A DNA stretch of 21,657 bases from Thermoplasmatota archaeon (lineage in GTDB: Archaea > Thermoplasmatota > E2 > DHVEG-1): NCBI GenBank assembly GCA_016930995.1, contig JAFGFQ010000044.1:1-21657 (forward strand). The letters are read 5' to 3'. The stretch's first letter is position 1; each line of letters opens with the position of its first letter. The notes beneath the pieces are model-generated. The model was not told the origin of the DNA. It did not search any database and saw only the letters and a program-made list of their open reading frames with translations. Position numbers and translations under genes: made by a program. Shown here in pieces: positions 5,837-12,903 of this stretch.

Positions 5837-7347
5837 CGTTCCCCATGGTGTTTCGTGATTCTGATGACCATCTGCTCAAGGCTTTCCCTAGTGTTTTCAA
5901 GACTTGATAGAACCAGTTCGTTCCAGAACCGGTCCATCATACGATACGTCATTTTTTCAGTTCTTCTTGCAAGCTCCTCACAGCATTCAGTGATTTTTAC
6001 TACAGGTTTTACATGATCGAGTTTCTCTTTGAAAAATAACAAGCGTTCTTCATAGTCTGGGCAATCGAATCGAAGGGGGATGAATCTATCCAACAAGGTG
6101 TCGCTGAACCGACTAATATCGTTTACTGCAAGAATCATTATTGATTGAATTTCCCGGGGATCAATACCATCAATTCCCTGGTGCAGTTCACCAAGAAGCG
6201 GATTATCTGCCTCATAATTCTGATTCCCAAGAAGCTTTTCTGCTTCGTCGATAAAAATGATACAATTCTTATAGCGTTTAGCCATCTCTACCACGTACTT
6301 AATGGAGGCGAACGGGTGATGGCCGTGGATATCGTCACCATTGATACTTATTATAGGAAATCCAAGTTCCCCTGCTAGTGCACGTGCCATAAACGATTTT
6401 CCTGTTCCGGGTGGTCCATGGAATAATAAAAGGTTATATCGTCGCAACCCGAGAGTTTCTTTAAGATTTCTTTGTGTGTAAATTTGTAAGATTCGACGTG
6501 CTACACGAAGGGCATCTGGCTTCCCATGAATGTCTCGTAATCGAGTATCGACTGCATTTAAAACCGTAAATCCATAGAGCTGGGTAGGGCGGTAATACTG
6601 TAATGCAAAACGTAAGGAAGCCATGGTGACTGTGCTTTCTCCTAAGCGATACGCGAGTTTAATCACCTCGGGGAGATCCCGGTAATTATATCCGATACTG
6701 TTCTGCGAAATAAATCTACGCATGGGGGCGCTGAGAATATTATTGAAGTGTATGTCCAAAAATCGTTGTTTATTTTCTTGAGAGGGAAGATCAAAATATA
6801 TTTTAGCTTCGAGACGGTCAATCATCCGTTCGTCAAGTTCGTGTAGATGGTTCATTGTTATGATGAGAAGTTTATTCTGATTTTGTTTGACAATGTCAAG
6901 GATTCCTAGGAATGTTTTTATTCCATTTGGTTGATATGATCCGTCCTCGTCTTTTTTGCCCAGGTGATATTCGAGATCATCAAAAAAAAGGACTTGCTTT
7001 TTCTTGTTGTTTGCTTTTGTAAGTACATCACAAAATCTACTACAACGCGTCCCTTGGAGGAATGTAAATGGACTGCATGACATATAGAGAATTTCAACAT
7101 CGAGGATTTGGAGGAGTTTTTCTGCAAGGTATGTTTTACCTACGCCAGGAGTACCGAAGAAAATAAAGCTTCGAGTGGCCACCTTTGGGTTGTGCTTTCC
7201 TTGGAAATATTCAATGATGAATTCAATGGTTTTTTTATCTATTTTATGAAGGGGGGAGTCTTTAAGGATTTTTTGGAACTGCCTTTTTTGATGTTTGATT
7301 ATCTTTTCTTTTGTTAAGAAAAAAAGTTGTTGCTCCGAATCTTGCAT
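5809..7347 (-). CDS. Tandem AAA+ ATPase
   Basis: The 512-aa protein has two AAA+ modules. Module 1 has Walker A GTPGVGKT (65-72), a Walker B variant VLFFDDLE (119-126, Asp where Glu is usual) and a sensor-1-like LLIITMN (160-166). Module 2 has Walker A GPPGTGKS (311-318), Walker B CIIFIDEAEK (362-371), sensor 1 IMILAVND (403-410) and LLDRF (R421, arginine-finger candidate). The first module may therefore be impaired in hydrolysis while the second looks fully active. There is no membrane helix, and no protease or nuclease domain. AGGTGA lies seven bases before the ATG. It is divergently transcribed from the RHH/Nmad3-like genes across a 105-bp promoter region, suggesting one functional unit. 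It could remodel protein or DNA complexes. Confidence 0.85.
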   Translation of the reverse strand: MQDSEQQLFFLTKEKIIKHQKRQFQKILKDSPLHKIDKKTIEFIIEYFQGKHNPKVATRSFIFFGTPGVGKTYLAEKLLQILDVEILYMSCSPFTFLQGTRCSRFCDVLTKANNKKKQVLFFDDLEYHLGKKDEDGSYQPNGIKTFLGILDIVKQNQNKLLIITMNHLHELDERMIDRLEAKIYFDLPSQENKQRFLDIHFNNILSAPMRRFISQNSIGYNYRDLPEVIKLAYRLGESTVTMASLRFALQYYRPTQLYGFTVLNAVDTRLRDIHGKPDALRVARRILQIYTQRNLKETLGLRRYNLLLFHGPPGTGKSFMARALAGELGFPIISINGDDIHGHHPFASIKYVVEMAKRYKNCIIFIDEAEKLLGNQNYEADNPLLGELHQGIDGIDPREIQSIMILAVNDISRFSDTLLDRFIPLRFDCPDYEERLLFFKEKLDHVKPVVKITECCEELARRTEKMTYRMMDRFWNELVLSSLENTRESLEQMVIRITKHHGERCPPQSMFG

Positions 7348-7395
7348 GAGGGGTTCACCTATGGAAACAAATTACCGAAGGTTTTTAAAGGTTTG

Positions 7396-7430
7396 TATAA
7401 ATTTAATATTTTCCATAGAAAACCTTATTA
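7396..7430. promoter_or_regulatory. Divergent promoters between the AAA+ and RHH genes
   Basis: On the minus strand TTTATACA (7396-7403) would start a transcript at about 7375, giving a short leader with AGGTGA (7355-7360). On the plus strand CCTTATTA (7423-7430) is centred about 26 bases before the ATG at 7453, which fits a leaderless transcript. The two boxes are about 20 bases apart, so a bound regulator could affect both. Confidence 0.55.
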
Positions 7431-7452
7431 ACCCCTGAGTCATCCTCATGCT

Positions 7453-7719
7453 ATGCCCTACTCATCAAAGGAAAAAAGAAAAGCATGGACTAAGCAATGG
7501 GAAACAGAAAACACCATGATAAGTATCCGAAAACGTACGAAAATAGCATTACAAAATGTAGAATTAGGACGAATGGGAGATAGCTATGATAGTCTCATTA
7601 ACAAACTTATAAAGTACTATAGAGAAAACGAGGGAATAACACGATTTACAAATAAAAAAATTGAACAAGATGATGAAGAGGAAGATTATGAAAGTGATCT
7701 TGAGCAGGAAAGGGTTTGA
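7453..7719 (+). CDS. Ribbon-helix-helix-type small protein
   Basis: The 88-aa product begins MPYSSKEKRKAWTKQW, then has TMISIRKRTKIALQNVELGRMGDSYDSLINKLIKYYREN, the strand-helix-helix pattern of archaeal RHH DNA-binding proteins (strand TMISIRK, helix starting at TKIALQ, turn G-DSYDSLI). The C-terminal 25 residues are very acidic (EQDDEEEDYESDLEQE). The start appears leaderless. The gene overlaps the following Nmad3-like gene by 32 bases in a different frame, so the pair is coupled. A role as autoregulator of this locus or an antitoxin-like protein is inferred from the fold and its position at the divergent promoter. Confidence 0.75.
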   Translation: MPYSSKEKRKAWTKQWETENTMISIRKRTKIALQNVELGRMGDSYDSLINKLIKYYRENEGITRFTNKKIEQDDEEEDYESDLEQERV

Positions 7720-8554
7720 TTCAACTCATGGTGGATACCCCAGCCCGATTTTGCATAATAGAAAAATGATTTCATTACCTATTCCAGATTATCAGATATG
7801 TTACTATAGCTATTCAGATTTACAATTAGATGAAGAACGAACGTATTTTGATTTGATGCATGAATTAAAACCAACCATATCTCTTAATGGTAAAAAGAAG
7901 CATTTAACTATTAACACAAGATGTCACCCGGATCCTGATATCTATCCCTGGCTACCCGTTAGACCCGAAGGTTGGAAGCCAGCATTAGGCCAGTTCAAAC
8001 AATCTCAGAGTCACTTACATAATCAACATGTCGATATAAGTGATTTATTCTTGTTTTTTGGTAGATTTTGTACTACACAGTTTGTAAATGAACACTATGA
8101 ATTTTTTCCAAGTATACATCAAGATTTTCATGCTCTCTTCGGATACCTTCAGATTGGTGAAATTTTAAGTAATGAGGAATTTCCAGCTTGGCTTCGAAAT
8201 CATCCACATGCGATAGACGAATATTTGTTATCAAACGAAAATAATAGGATTTATGTTGCTTCAGAATCATTATCCTGGGAGAACAGAATCCCTGGCGCAG
8301 GTACATTTTTTTTCAATGAAAACTTAAAGTTAACGAGGAACGGGACGAACAATATTTGTGAATGGAATTTACCCTATGATCTTTTTGGGAATGTAAGTAT
8401 TTCATATCATCCTAATCCTTGGAGAGACGGTTACTTTCAATCTGCAAATATTGGTCAAGAGTTTGTTATACAAGATAATGTCGCTGTTGAGGATTGGGCA
8501 AAAACAAAAATTCAGGTAGGGTTAGGGGATAATTTGTACCAGAGATGGTACTAA
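7688..8554 (+). CDS. Nmad3-like nucleotide-modification-associated protein
   Basis: Starting from the ATG at 7688 (upstream GGAAGA; nine codons after the longest in-frame start), the protein is 288 aa and opens MKVILSRKGFDSTHGGYPSP followed by ISLPIPD. This opening matches what I recall of the Nmad3 domain, a family predicted from gene neighbourhoods to act with enzymes that make or process modified DNA bases. Later conserved-looking pieces are the HLTINTRCHPDPD region, DISDLFLFFGRF, HAIDEYL, IPGAGTFFF and GQEFVIQD...WAK near the end. The SRKGFDS/GG residues are polar and invariant-looking, so they may be catalytic. It overlaps the RHH gene and precedes a 344-aa unknown. Family assignment is from memory of the motif and was not searched. 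Confidence 0.7.
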   Translation: MKVILSRKGFDSTHGGYPSPILHNRKMISLPIPDYQICYYSYSDLQLDEERTYFDLMHELKPTISLNGKKKHLTINTRCHPDPDIYPWLPVRPEGWKPALGQFKQSQSHLHNQHVDISDLFLFFGRFCTTQFVNEHYEFFPSIHQDFHALFGYLQIGEILSNEEFPAWLRNHPHAIDEYLLSNENNRIYVASESLSWENRIPGAGTFFFNENLKLTRNGTNNICEWNLPYDLFGNVSISYHPNPWRDGYFQSANIGQEFVIQDNVAVEDWAKTKIQVGLGDNLYQRWY

Positions 8555-8687
8555 AGTAACTAAAACTTCTGAAAAGAAATTTGTGATTGACAATAACGAA
8601 GCTGCCTCTAACTGGACTAAAGAATTAATACGTAATAATGGAGTGGAACAACATCATGAATCAAGACAACAACGAATCTACTTCTGA
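8526..8687 (+). pseudogene. Possible second Nmad3-like C-terminal tail fragment
   Basis: In the +1 frame relative to the Nmad3-like gene, an open segment crosses its stop codon and reads KKFVIDNNEAASNWTKELI. The end of the Nmad3-like protein reads QEFVIQDNVAVEDWAKTKI. The shared pattern is F-V-I-x-x-N-x-A-x-x-x-W-x-K-x-x-I. There is no start codon or ribosome site. This may be the remnant of a tandem duplicate whose front was deleted, or the original tail displaced by a frameshift. The similarity is short, so moderate to low confidence. Confidence 0.4.
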
Positions 8688-9672
8688 AGAAGACCAGGCA
8701 AACGAGGAAGAAAATACACGTCCGATCGAAAAAAAGAATTTCTGGGATATAGAAGAAAATAATGAAAACAAGCATGTACAACGAATCTACCTAAGTGATT
8801 ATTTACAGAAAGTACCCTTACTCACGCTTCAACAAACGTTAAACGTTCGAGTTCCTCCAGGGGTTTTTTTCTTTCCCTGTTGTGGTCGTGATACACTTGA
8901 ACCGTTACTGTTATTTGTTGACTGTATTAATGATTTTCATTTTGTAGATATTGAGGGTGCTGTATTACCACCGATGGAGTGTAATCCATGTATAAGACAA
9001 GATGGTGCTGGGAGAGACCATCAAGACTTTTTAGCAATCCCGCGACAGTTAATCAAAGGCGTCCGTCAAGTAGAACATTATCATAACGTTGACAATCAAA
9101 TATTTCCTCCATGTGAATATCGATATAATTGTCCGAGTCATGTTGATTTCAAGCAATACCATCTCACAATCAATTCAAATCCCAGACTTTGGGAGAAATT
9201 TAGCCAGACAAAACGATTACCTCTTGATATCCCTGATACTCAGATTCACCATATTGACATAGTAGTGACATGCCATACAACCTGTGCAGAATTATTACTC
9301 CAAAAATTCGGTCGGATTTCTGTGTTTTTCTGTCGTGGTGATTCTGCAAGTGAGGGCGGAAGTGATATTCATTGGTTTGCACCCCCGCTATTTGATCTTC
9401 TGCTCTTCAAGTTAACAAACGGTGGATTCATTGTTCATGACGATAGCGACATTTTATCATCTTTTTTAATCGATCAACAGTATTGTAGAGAACCTCGTAC
9501 CAACCAGGTCTTTTGCCATAACCGCTACTTCGTATATCACGGGAAAATCTCAAACTGCTACGTATGGCAAGTCTTCCACCAACCTCACCCTTTGCTACAT
9601 CTCCCAATCATCGAAATACCATCAGAAACAACAAACCAGGACTCACCTTTCCTAGCAATGTTAAATAGATAA
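8656..9672 (+). CDS. Unrecognised protein with PCCGRD loop and GDS.SEGGS motif, Nmad3-linked
   Basis: The ATG at 8656 is preferred (GGAGTGG upstream); an in-frame ATG at 8638 gives 344 aa. The first 35 residues are acidic and disordered. A globular region then shows VPPGVFFFPCCGRDTLEPLL and NDFHFVDI, a strand-loop-helix-strand pattern resembling the first half of a Rossmann fold, where methyltransferases bind SAM. A later segment RISVFFCRGDSASEGGSDIH with LFKLTNGGFIVHDDSD carries a conserved-looking Gly/Asp/Glu loop and a GG-F-I-V-x-D strand. There is no clear methyltransferase or glycosyltransferase signature. It follows the Nmad3-like gene on the same strand, so it is probably a partner enzyme in the same pathway. 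Function uncertain. Confidence 0.75.
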   Translation: MNQDNNESTSEEDQANEEENTRPIEKKNFWDIEENNENKHVQRIYLSDYLQKVPLLTLQQTLNVRVPPGVFFFPCCGRDTLEPLLLFVDCINDFHFVDIEGAVLPPMECNPCIRQDGAGRDHQDFLAIPRQLIKGVRQVEHYHNVDNQIFPPCEYRYNCPSHVDFKQYHLTINSNPRLWEKFSQTKRLPLDIPDTQIHHIDIVVTCHTTCAELLLQKFGRISVFFCRGDSASEGGSDIHWFAPPLFDLLLFKLTNGGFIVHDDSDILSSFLIDQQYCREPRTNQVFCHNRYFVYHGKISNCYVWQVFHQPHPLLHLPIIEIPSETTNQDSPFLAMLNR

Positions 9673-9848
9673 TAAAAAAAAGAAGTTGGTTGTTAAAGAA
9701 ATATCCGTATACAAGAGGATGGCCCTCGTTTCAGTGTAGGATTATTTCCTTATTTATTTTACTCACCCACAACCGCTTTTTCCTCTCCACCTCCACACAC
9801 TTGATAGAAAAAACGAAATACTACCAACACCATAAAAGAGTGGATCAC
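9673..9848. other. Low-information spacer at a composition boundary
   Basis: This spacer between the 344-aa protein and the next small gene is a shadow frame only. It has an A-rich start after the stop codon, possible terminator T/A runs and no clear TATA box. GC content rises downstream of it. Confidence 0.4.
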
Positions 9849-9992
9849 ATGAAAAAAGGATGCCAATGGACACTGAAATCAGGGGAGAACTGTCAGCGGA
9901 AGACCACGAAAGACAATCCCTACCTCTGCGAGTATCATAAACAACTCCTTATAGACGCTCTTTCGCTGCCAGAAACTCACGACAAAAAGTAG
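9849..9992 (+). CDS. 47-aa Zn-binding small protein (C-x6-GxxC...C-x2-H type)
   Basis: Starting at the ATG at 9849, the product reads MKKGCQWTLKSGENCQRKTT followed by YLCEYHKQLL. The C...G-x-x-C...Y-x-C-x-x-H arrangement is a recurrent small zinc-knuckle pattern in phage and archaeal proteins. An in-frame extension upstream to 9690 is rejected because it has no ribosome site and reads as random sequence. The gene's last 44 bases overlap, antisense, the end of a frameshifted gene on the other strand. It may act as a nucleic-acid-binding accessory (inference). Confidence 0.6.
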   Translation: MKKGCQWTLKSGENCQRKTTKDNPYLCEYHKQLLIDALSLPETHDKK

Positions 9993-10180
9993 GAGACAGG
10001 CTCCACCCGTACTTGTTCAAGATCTCCTCAACATCAGATTCCAACAGATCTCTCTTGTTAGCTATGATCCAGTCGGTGATATCGTCTACGATTTGTTCTC
10101 GTAACGGATGCGATATAGTCTGGTGCGATGGTTGGACTGTCGAGCCTTAAACGGGTTTCAGCAATGAAGATGAAGAGCAT
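9949..10180 (-). pseudogene. Frameshifted small gene (about 77 aa)
   Basis: From the ATG at 10180 one frame reads ETRLRLDSPTIAPDYIASV and then degenerates near 10100-10110. The next frame continues as REQIVDDITDWIIANKRDLL and ends in SPTFCREFLAAKERL at 9949, but has no start codon of its own. Both halves look like protein while the alternatives do not, so this looks like one gene broken by a single indel near the GTTACGAGAACAAATC stretch. A sequencing error there would restore it. Function unrecognised; it is divergent from the 191-aa gene at 10225. Confidence 0.5.
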
Positions 10181-10224
10181 CACTATACTTGTGATTAAAT
10201 AGGTCTTATCACTATCATAGGCTG

Positions 10225-10800
10225 ATGAACCGGAAAAGAACACCAATGAAAATAGAACACACCATCCTTGATACAACCAGAGACGCTGAACAGCGAAAAA
10301 CTGCTTTTGAACACCTCTCACAGCGTTCACCAAAACAAGCTTTTAACCTCACCCTGACCATGTACAAGACCCTTGATACGAAGACCACGTTCAAAGGCTA
10401 CAAGAAGACCATCCATAAGAAACAGAACACCGAGTTTCTGTTCTTCCGGGACATGATGCGCTCAACCGTGTACAACTACTTCCGGAAGCACCCACGCAAG
10501 TGCACCTCACAACTCCAAAGACTCCGAAAAGAAAAAAACCTAAACAAAGAAATCAAACAGGAGCTTTCCTACCTCTGCAGCGACCTGTCAGACCCTGAGG
10601 AAATCCTCTGCCTAGATTTCTCAGAGAAACTGAAACATTCGTTTGACTCCCTCTGCCGCACACGAGGCATCACCTACGATGACATCCTCAGTCAGATGAT
10701 CAGTGAGAACAAAGAGGAAATCAGGGACATCATCAGAGAGATATCACAGAAGCACACCCACACCACCCGTACAGCACGTGATGAGAAAAGCATATGCTGA
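10225..10800 (+). CDS. 191-aa hypothetical helical protein
   Basis: The start is taken at 10225. A weak ATTAAAT box about 28 bases upstream would make the transcript leaderless, and an in-frame ATG at 10246 is an alternative. The protein is basic and helical (EHLSQRSPKQAFNLTLTMYK, RSTVYNYFRKHPRKC, KNLNKEIKQELSYL) with a C-terminal DDILSQMISENKEEIRDIIREIS region. No family recognised. The basic N-terminal half suggests nucleic-acid contact. Codon use is GC-richer than the preceding island. Confidence 0.65.
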   Translation: MNRKRTPMKIEHTILDTTRDAEQRKTAFEHLSQRSPKQAFNLTLTMYKTLDTKTTFKGYKKTIHKKQNTEFLFFRDMMRSTVYNYFRKHPRKCTSQLQRLRKEKNLNKEIKQELSYLCSDLSDPEEILCLDFSEKLKHSFDSLCRTRGITYDDILSQMISENKEEIRDIIREISQKHTHTTRTARDEKSIC

Positions 10801-10828
10801 CGAACAGCGGAAAAGCCTACATCCATAG

Positions 10829-11022
10829 TTACGTGTGTCTTTCCCTCAGTTTCTTTTTTATGTCTCTGTAGAACTCCTCTGTCATCTCCTGCAGCTCCCC
10901 TGCACTGAGGAGTCGACCATCAACATCAGTAAGAACAGTAAACATGGTTTGTCCCCGGTGTTGCCGCCCCCTCGCGTAGTGTCACGAAGGTCGTTGATAA
11001 CGCTGAGAGCATACAGGCTCAC
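10829..11022 (-). pseudogene. Short gene with a probable frameshift; 38-aa tail still open
   Basis: An ATG at 10945 opens 38 aa, MFTVLTDVDGRLLSAGELQE then MTEEFYRDIKKKL, which is clearly protein-like and ends at 10829. Just upstream, another frame reads SLYALSVINDLRDTTRGG from a GTG at 11022 and would connect if one indel near 10950-10960 were corrected. It may therefore be a broken gene of about 65 aa, or the 38-aa piece may be a genuine small gene. It converges with the 191-aa gene. Function unknown. Confidence 0.4.
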
Positions 11023-11124
11023 CAGCAAGCTTCAGTAGAACTACGCCTCTGGACATAGAGATAGTGCCTGGCGTTTAAAACACTGTTGATTATTACAAGG
11101 TTGCGTATCAGACTGTTCCTGTGT

Positions 11125-11676
11125 CTAGGTATTCGATGACGTCGTCTTCCCCAGAGCGAACCGCTTCACCCGTCGCTCTAAAAACAGCTGTGCGTCACCC
11201 ACCCAGAACGTCGTCTCCTGACCCCGTGAGACGATGCCGCCAGCAGCGATACGATGGAAATCACGATCATACGTGATGATGCCTTTGATCTCCGGATGAT
11301 CAATTGCGACTTGTATCAAGGAGAGATCGACCAGCGACGGCTGCTTCAGGGTCGTCGCCCGCAGGTCAGACACCGCTGGCGTCAATGCCTTCAGGGTGTA
11401 CACCTTCAGATGGTACGGGATGTCCTGTGACACCTCAGCCAGGCAGGTGTTGGTCGTCCCCAGCGGCATCCCACTGTTGAACACACCACGACACGCAGAC
11501 CCCTTGTGCCGATCGTTGTTGATCGCATACAAAATGATGTTGGTATCCACGAGGTAGACGCTCTGCTCATGGAAGTACTCTGTGTACTTGAACTCAGCAC
11601 CACACCCGGGGCACAGGATCTTGCGGGATTTATGCAGACGAATACGACGTTTACAGCACGGACAGGTGACTTTCAT
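11125..11676 (-). CDS. N-terminal zinc ribbon fused to a PIN-domain nuclease
   Basis: The ATG at 11676 is chosen over the TTG at 11712; GAGAGGG precedes it. The 183-aa protein starts with a zinc ribbon (C5, C7/C8 and C22-x2-C25: CPCC then CPGC). From residue 41 it has a PIN domain: strand YLVDTNIILYAIN with D44, E81 in TNTCLAEVSQ, D117 in LVDLSLI, and D137/D139 in IITYDRDFHRIA. These acidic residues are the metal-binding set of PIN RNases, so it is probably an active ribonuclease. The ribbon-first order is the reverse of NOB1, where the PIN precedes the ribbon. No VapB-like antitoxin is adjacent, so it may not be a toxin. GC-rich. Confidence 0.8.
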   Translation of the reverse strand: MKVTCPCCKRRIRLHKSRKILCPGCGAEFKYTEYFHEQSVYLVDTNIILYAINNDRHKGSACRGVFNSGMPLGTTNTCLAEVSQDIPYHLKVYTLKALTPAVSDLRATTLKQPSLVDLSLIQVAIDHPEIKGIITYDRDFHRIAAGGIVSRGQETTFWVGDAQLFLERRVKRFALGKTTSSNT

Positions 11677-11805
11677 GGACCGTACCCTCTCATACGTACC
11701 TCGTGTACCCAAGGTTCTTTGGTCCTATCTCCTAGTTAATTGTTCGTTGACAGAATGCCAGAATGGAAAAAAGAAAACAACCTCCCCACCATATCAGGGA
11801 TGCTC

Positions 11806-11901
11806 CTACAGGTTTGGTGGAATATCCTTATTGGTCAGGATGCAGAACGTGCAGGTGTCACAGATGCCATCAGGGTATTCTTTTTTTTCAGTTAACAGCA
11901 C
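11806..11901 (-). pseudogene. 5'-truncated zinc ribbon microprotein copy
   Basis: The frame ends YPDGICDTCTFCILTNKDIPPNL, nearly identical to the tail of the intact copy at 596-706. The N-terminal CxxC pair is replaced by unrelated sequence (codons reading K-L-V-L-L), and only GTG or TTG starts are available. Homology starts at about the ACTGAA codons (11890). It lies immediately past the end of the GIY-YIG gene, so the front may have been lost when that gene arrived. Confidence 0.65.
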
Positions 11902-11915
11902 CAATTTATATGAAG

Positions 11916-12311
11916 TTAACCGCTTCTGTTCCAACAGGGCAATTGATGATATTTTTCTTCAAAACTTTCCAATAACTCAGTTTCTCGTTTTTTACTATGC
12001 GGCATCTCATCCCAGCTTACCTTAATTTTTTTTAAATATTTTCTATCAATTAAATTTCTATGTATACGTTTAGTGGTTTTTCCTCCTCTCCCGTCTAAAT
12101 AATTATGAACGATTCTGTGTCTGAGGTCAGATGACTGACCTATATAGATTATATCGGTTTTTTCTCCAGTTATTGTTTCGATTTTCTTATGATATTTAAA
12201 CAAGTACACCCCTCGAGTTTTTGGCACTTTTTTTCCATCTTTTTTCACTTCGTTGAAGGTAATCCATTTTAAATTCAAATTTTTTATTTCATCGTTAAAT
12301 ATCATAATCAT
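11916..12311 (-). CDS. GIY-YIG-fold endonuclease
   Basis: The start is placed at the ATG at 12311 (or 12305), because a TTTATATA box at 12327-12334 leaves room only for a leaderless or very short-leader transcript. The longer frame to 12356 would start upstream of the box. The protein (about 131 aa) has the GIY strand in RGVYLFKY and the YIG strand in DIIYIGQSSDL. The catalytic Arg follows in RHRIVHNYL, and the metal-binding Glu is in ETELLESFEEKYHQLPCWN. This is a single-domain nuclease of the UvrC/homing-nuclease superfamily, potentially mobile. It sits between two decayed zinc ribbon copies (11806-11901 and 12383-12484). Confidence 0.8.
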   Translation of the reverse strand: MIMIFNDEIKNLNLKWITFNEVKKDGKKVPKTRGVYLFKYHKKIETITGEKTDIIYIGQSSDLRHRIVHNYLDGRGGKTTKRIHRNLIDRKYLKKIKVSWDEMPHSKKRETELLESFEEKYHQLPCWNRSG

Positions 12312-12326
12312 CGATAGAATACGGTG

Positions 12327-12334
12327 TATATAAA
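12327..12334 (-). promoter_or_regulatory. TATA box of the GIY-YIG gene
   Basis: TTTATATA on the minus strand lies about 20-25 bases before the ATGs at 12311 and 12305, consistent with leaderless transcription. No other start has a ribosome-binding site nearby. Confidence 0.6.
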
Positions 12335-12382
12335 TCCTAATTTTTCCTTGTATCATATCTAAAAATAAATTGGAGAGAAAAT

Positions 12383-12484
12383 CTAAACCATCCCTGAATC
12401 AAACATCGCACACTGGCACTTCTTACAAATGACTGGTTCATCCGGTTCAAGCTCTAAATATCAGATCGAATAGTATTCTGTCAT
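12383..12484 (-). pseudogene. Decayed zinc ribbon microprotein copy with in-frame TGA
   Basis: Read from the ATG at 12484, the frame aligns without gaps to the intact copy at 19623-19730: M-T-E-Y-Y-S-I-stop-Y-L-E-L-E then PDEPVICKKCQ. The first Cys is now Tyr (TAT) and the second is a TGA stop. The second CxxC pair is intact (C20, C23), but the tail after it (AMFDSGMV) differs from NKDIPP. It ends at 12383. Most simply it is a pseudogene. TGA as selenocysteine is unlikely because the partner Cys is also gone and no insertion element was recognised. Confidence 0.7.
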
Positions 12485-12636
12485 ATCATTTCAACAAAGT
12501 TCAAGTAACTTAATAACTTATTTGGTATCCCTTAAATTTGGGTATTAAAACCTCGGGAAGAAAATTAATTAGTTTATAGAAGGTTTTATTAAGAATTGAT
12601 GATTATGATAACTAGATTTAACAGGGGAAGATAGTA
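12485..12636 (+). promoter_or_regulatory. Promoter and leader of the small beta-rich gene
   Basis: TTTTATTA around 12583-12590 is a TATA candidate and GGGGAAG at 12624-12630 is the ribosome site. Nothing else supportable is seen in this gap. Confidence 0.45.
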
Positions 12637-12903
12637 ATGGGTTCCTATACGATACAAGTTGGAAATCAGGAAAAACATGAATTAATGTATACATTCGGTT
12701 TTACTGGAAGAATAACTGCCTATGTAGACGGAAGACAGATCACTTCTTTTGATTCCCCGATAGTCGGAGGAGGGGAATCAAGTACAAAATTTGAAATTGG
12801 TAACAAAGAGAAGCACATAATCGAGATTAGAGCCGCAAAAGGTAGTTTTTTTTGGATGAATATTTGGGTTCTTCAAGATGGAGAAATAATCCATAAAACA
12901 TAG
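12637..12903 (+). CDS. 88-aa beta-rich protein with internal duplication (FAIM1-like strands)
   Basis: The start follows GGGGAAG. The sequence has two similar halves: YTIQVGNQEKHELMYTF...ITAYVDGRQI (about 4-35) and KFEIGNKEKHIIEIRAAK...WVLQDGEII (about 51-86). Each has an [V/I]GN-x-EKH turn, a following strand and a V/Q-DG turn. This resembles the repeated beta units of FAIM1-type domains, a suggestion only. There is no signal peptide, so it is cytosolic. It stands alone and convergent with the giant surface gene. Confidence 0.75.
   Translation: MGSYTIQVGNQEKHELMYTFGFTGRITAYVDGRQITSFDSPIVGGGESSTKFEIGNKEKHIIEIRAAKGSFFWMNIWVLQDGEIIHKT

Noticed and set aside
9690..9848. N-terminal extension of the 47-aa zinc protein
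   Set aside because: No ribosome site at 9690, and the extension looks random compared with the conserved Cys/His part.
10835..11038. 67-aa plus-strand ORF
   Set aside because: Antisense to a better minus-strand reading; composition and sequence look random, no ribosome site.
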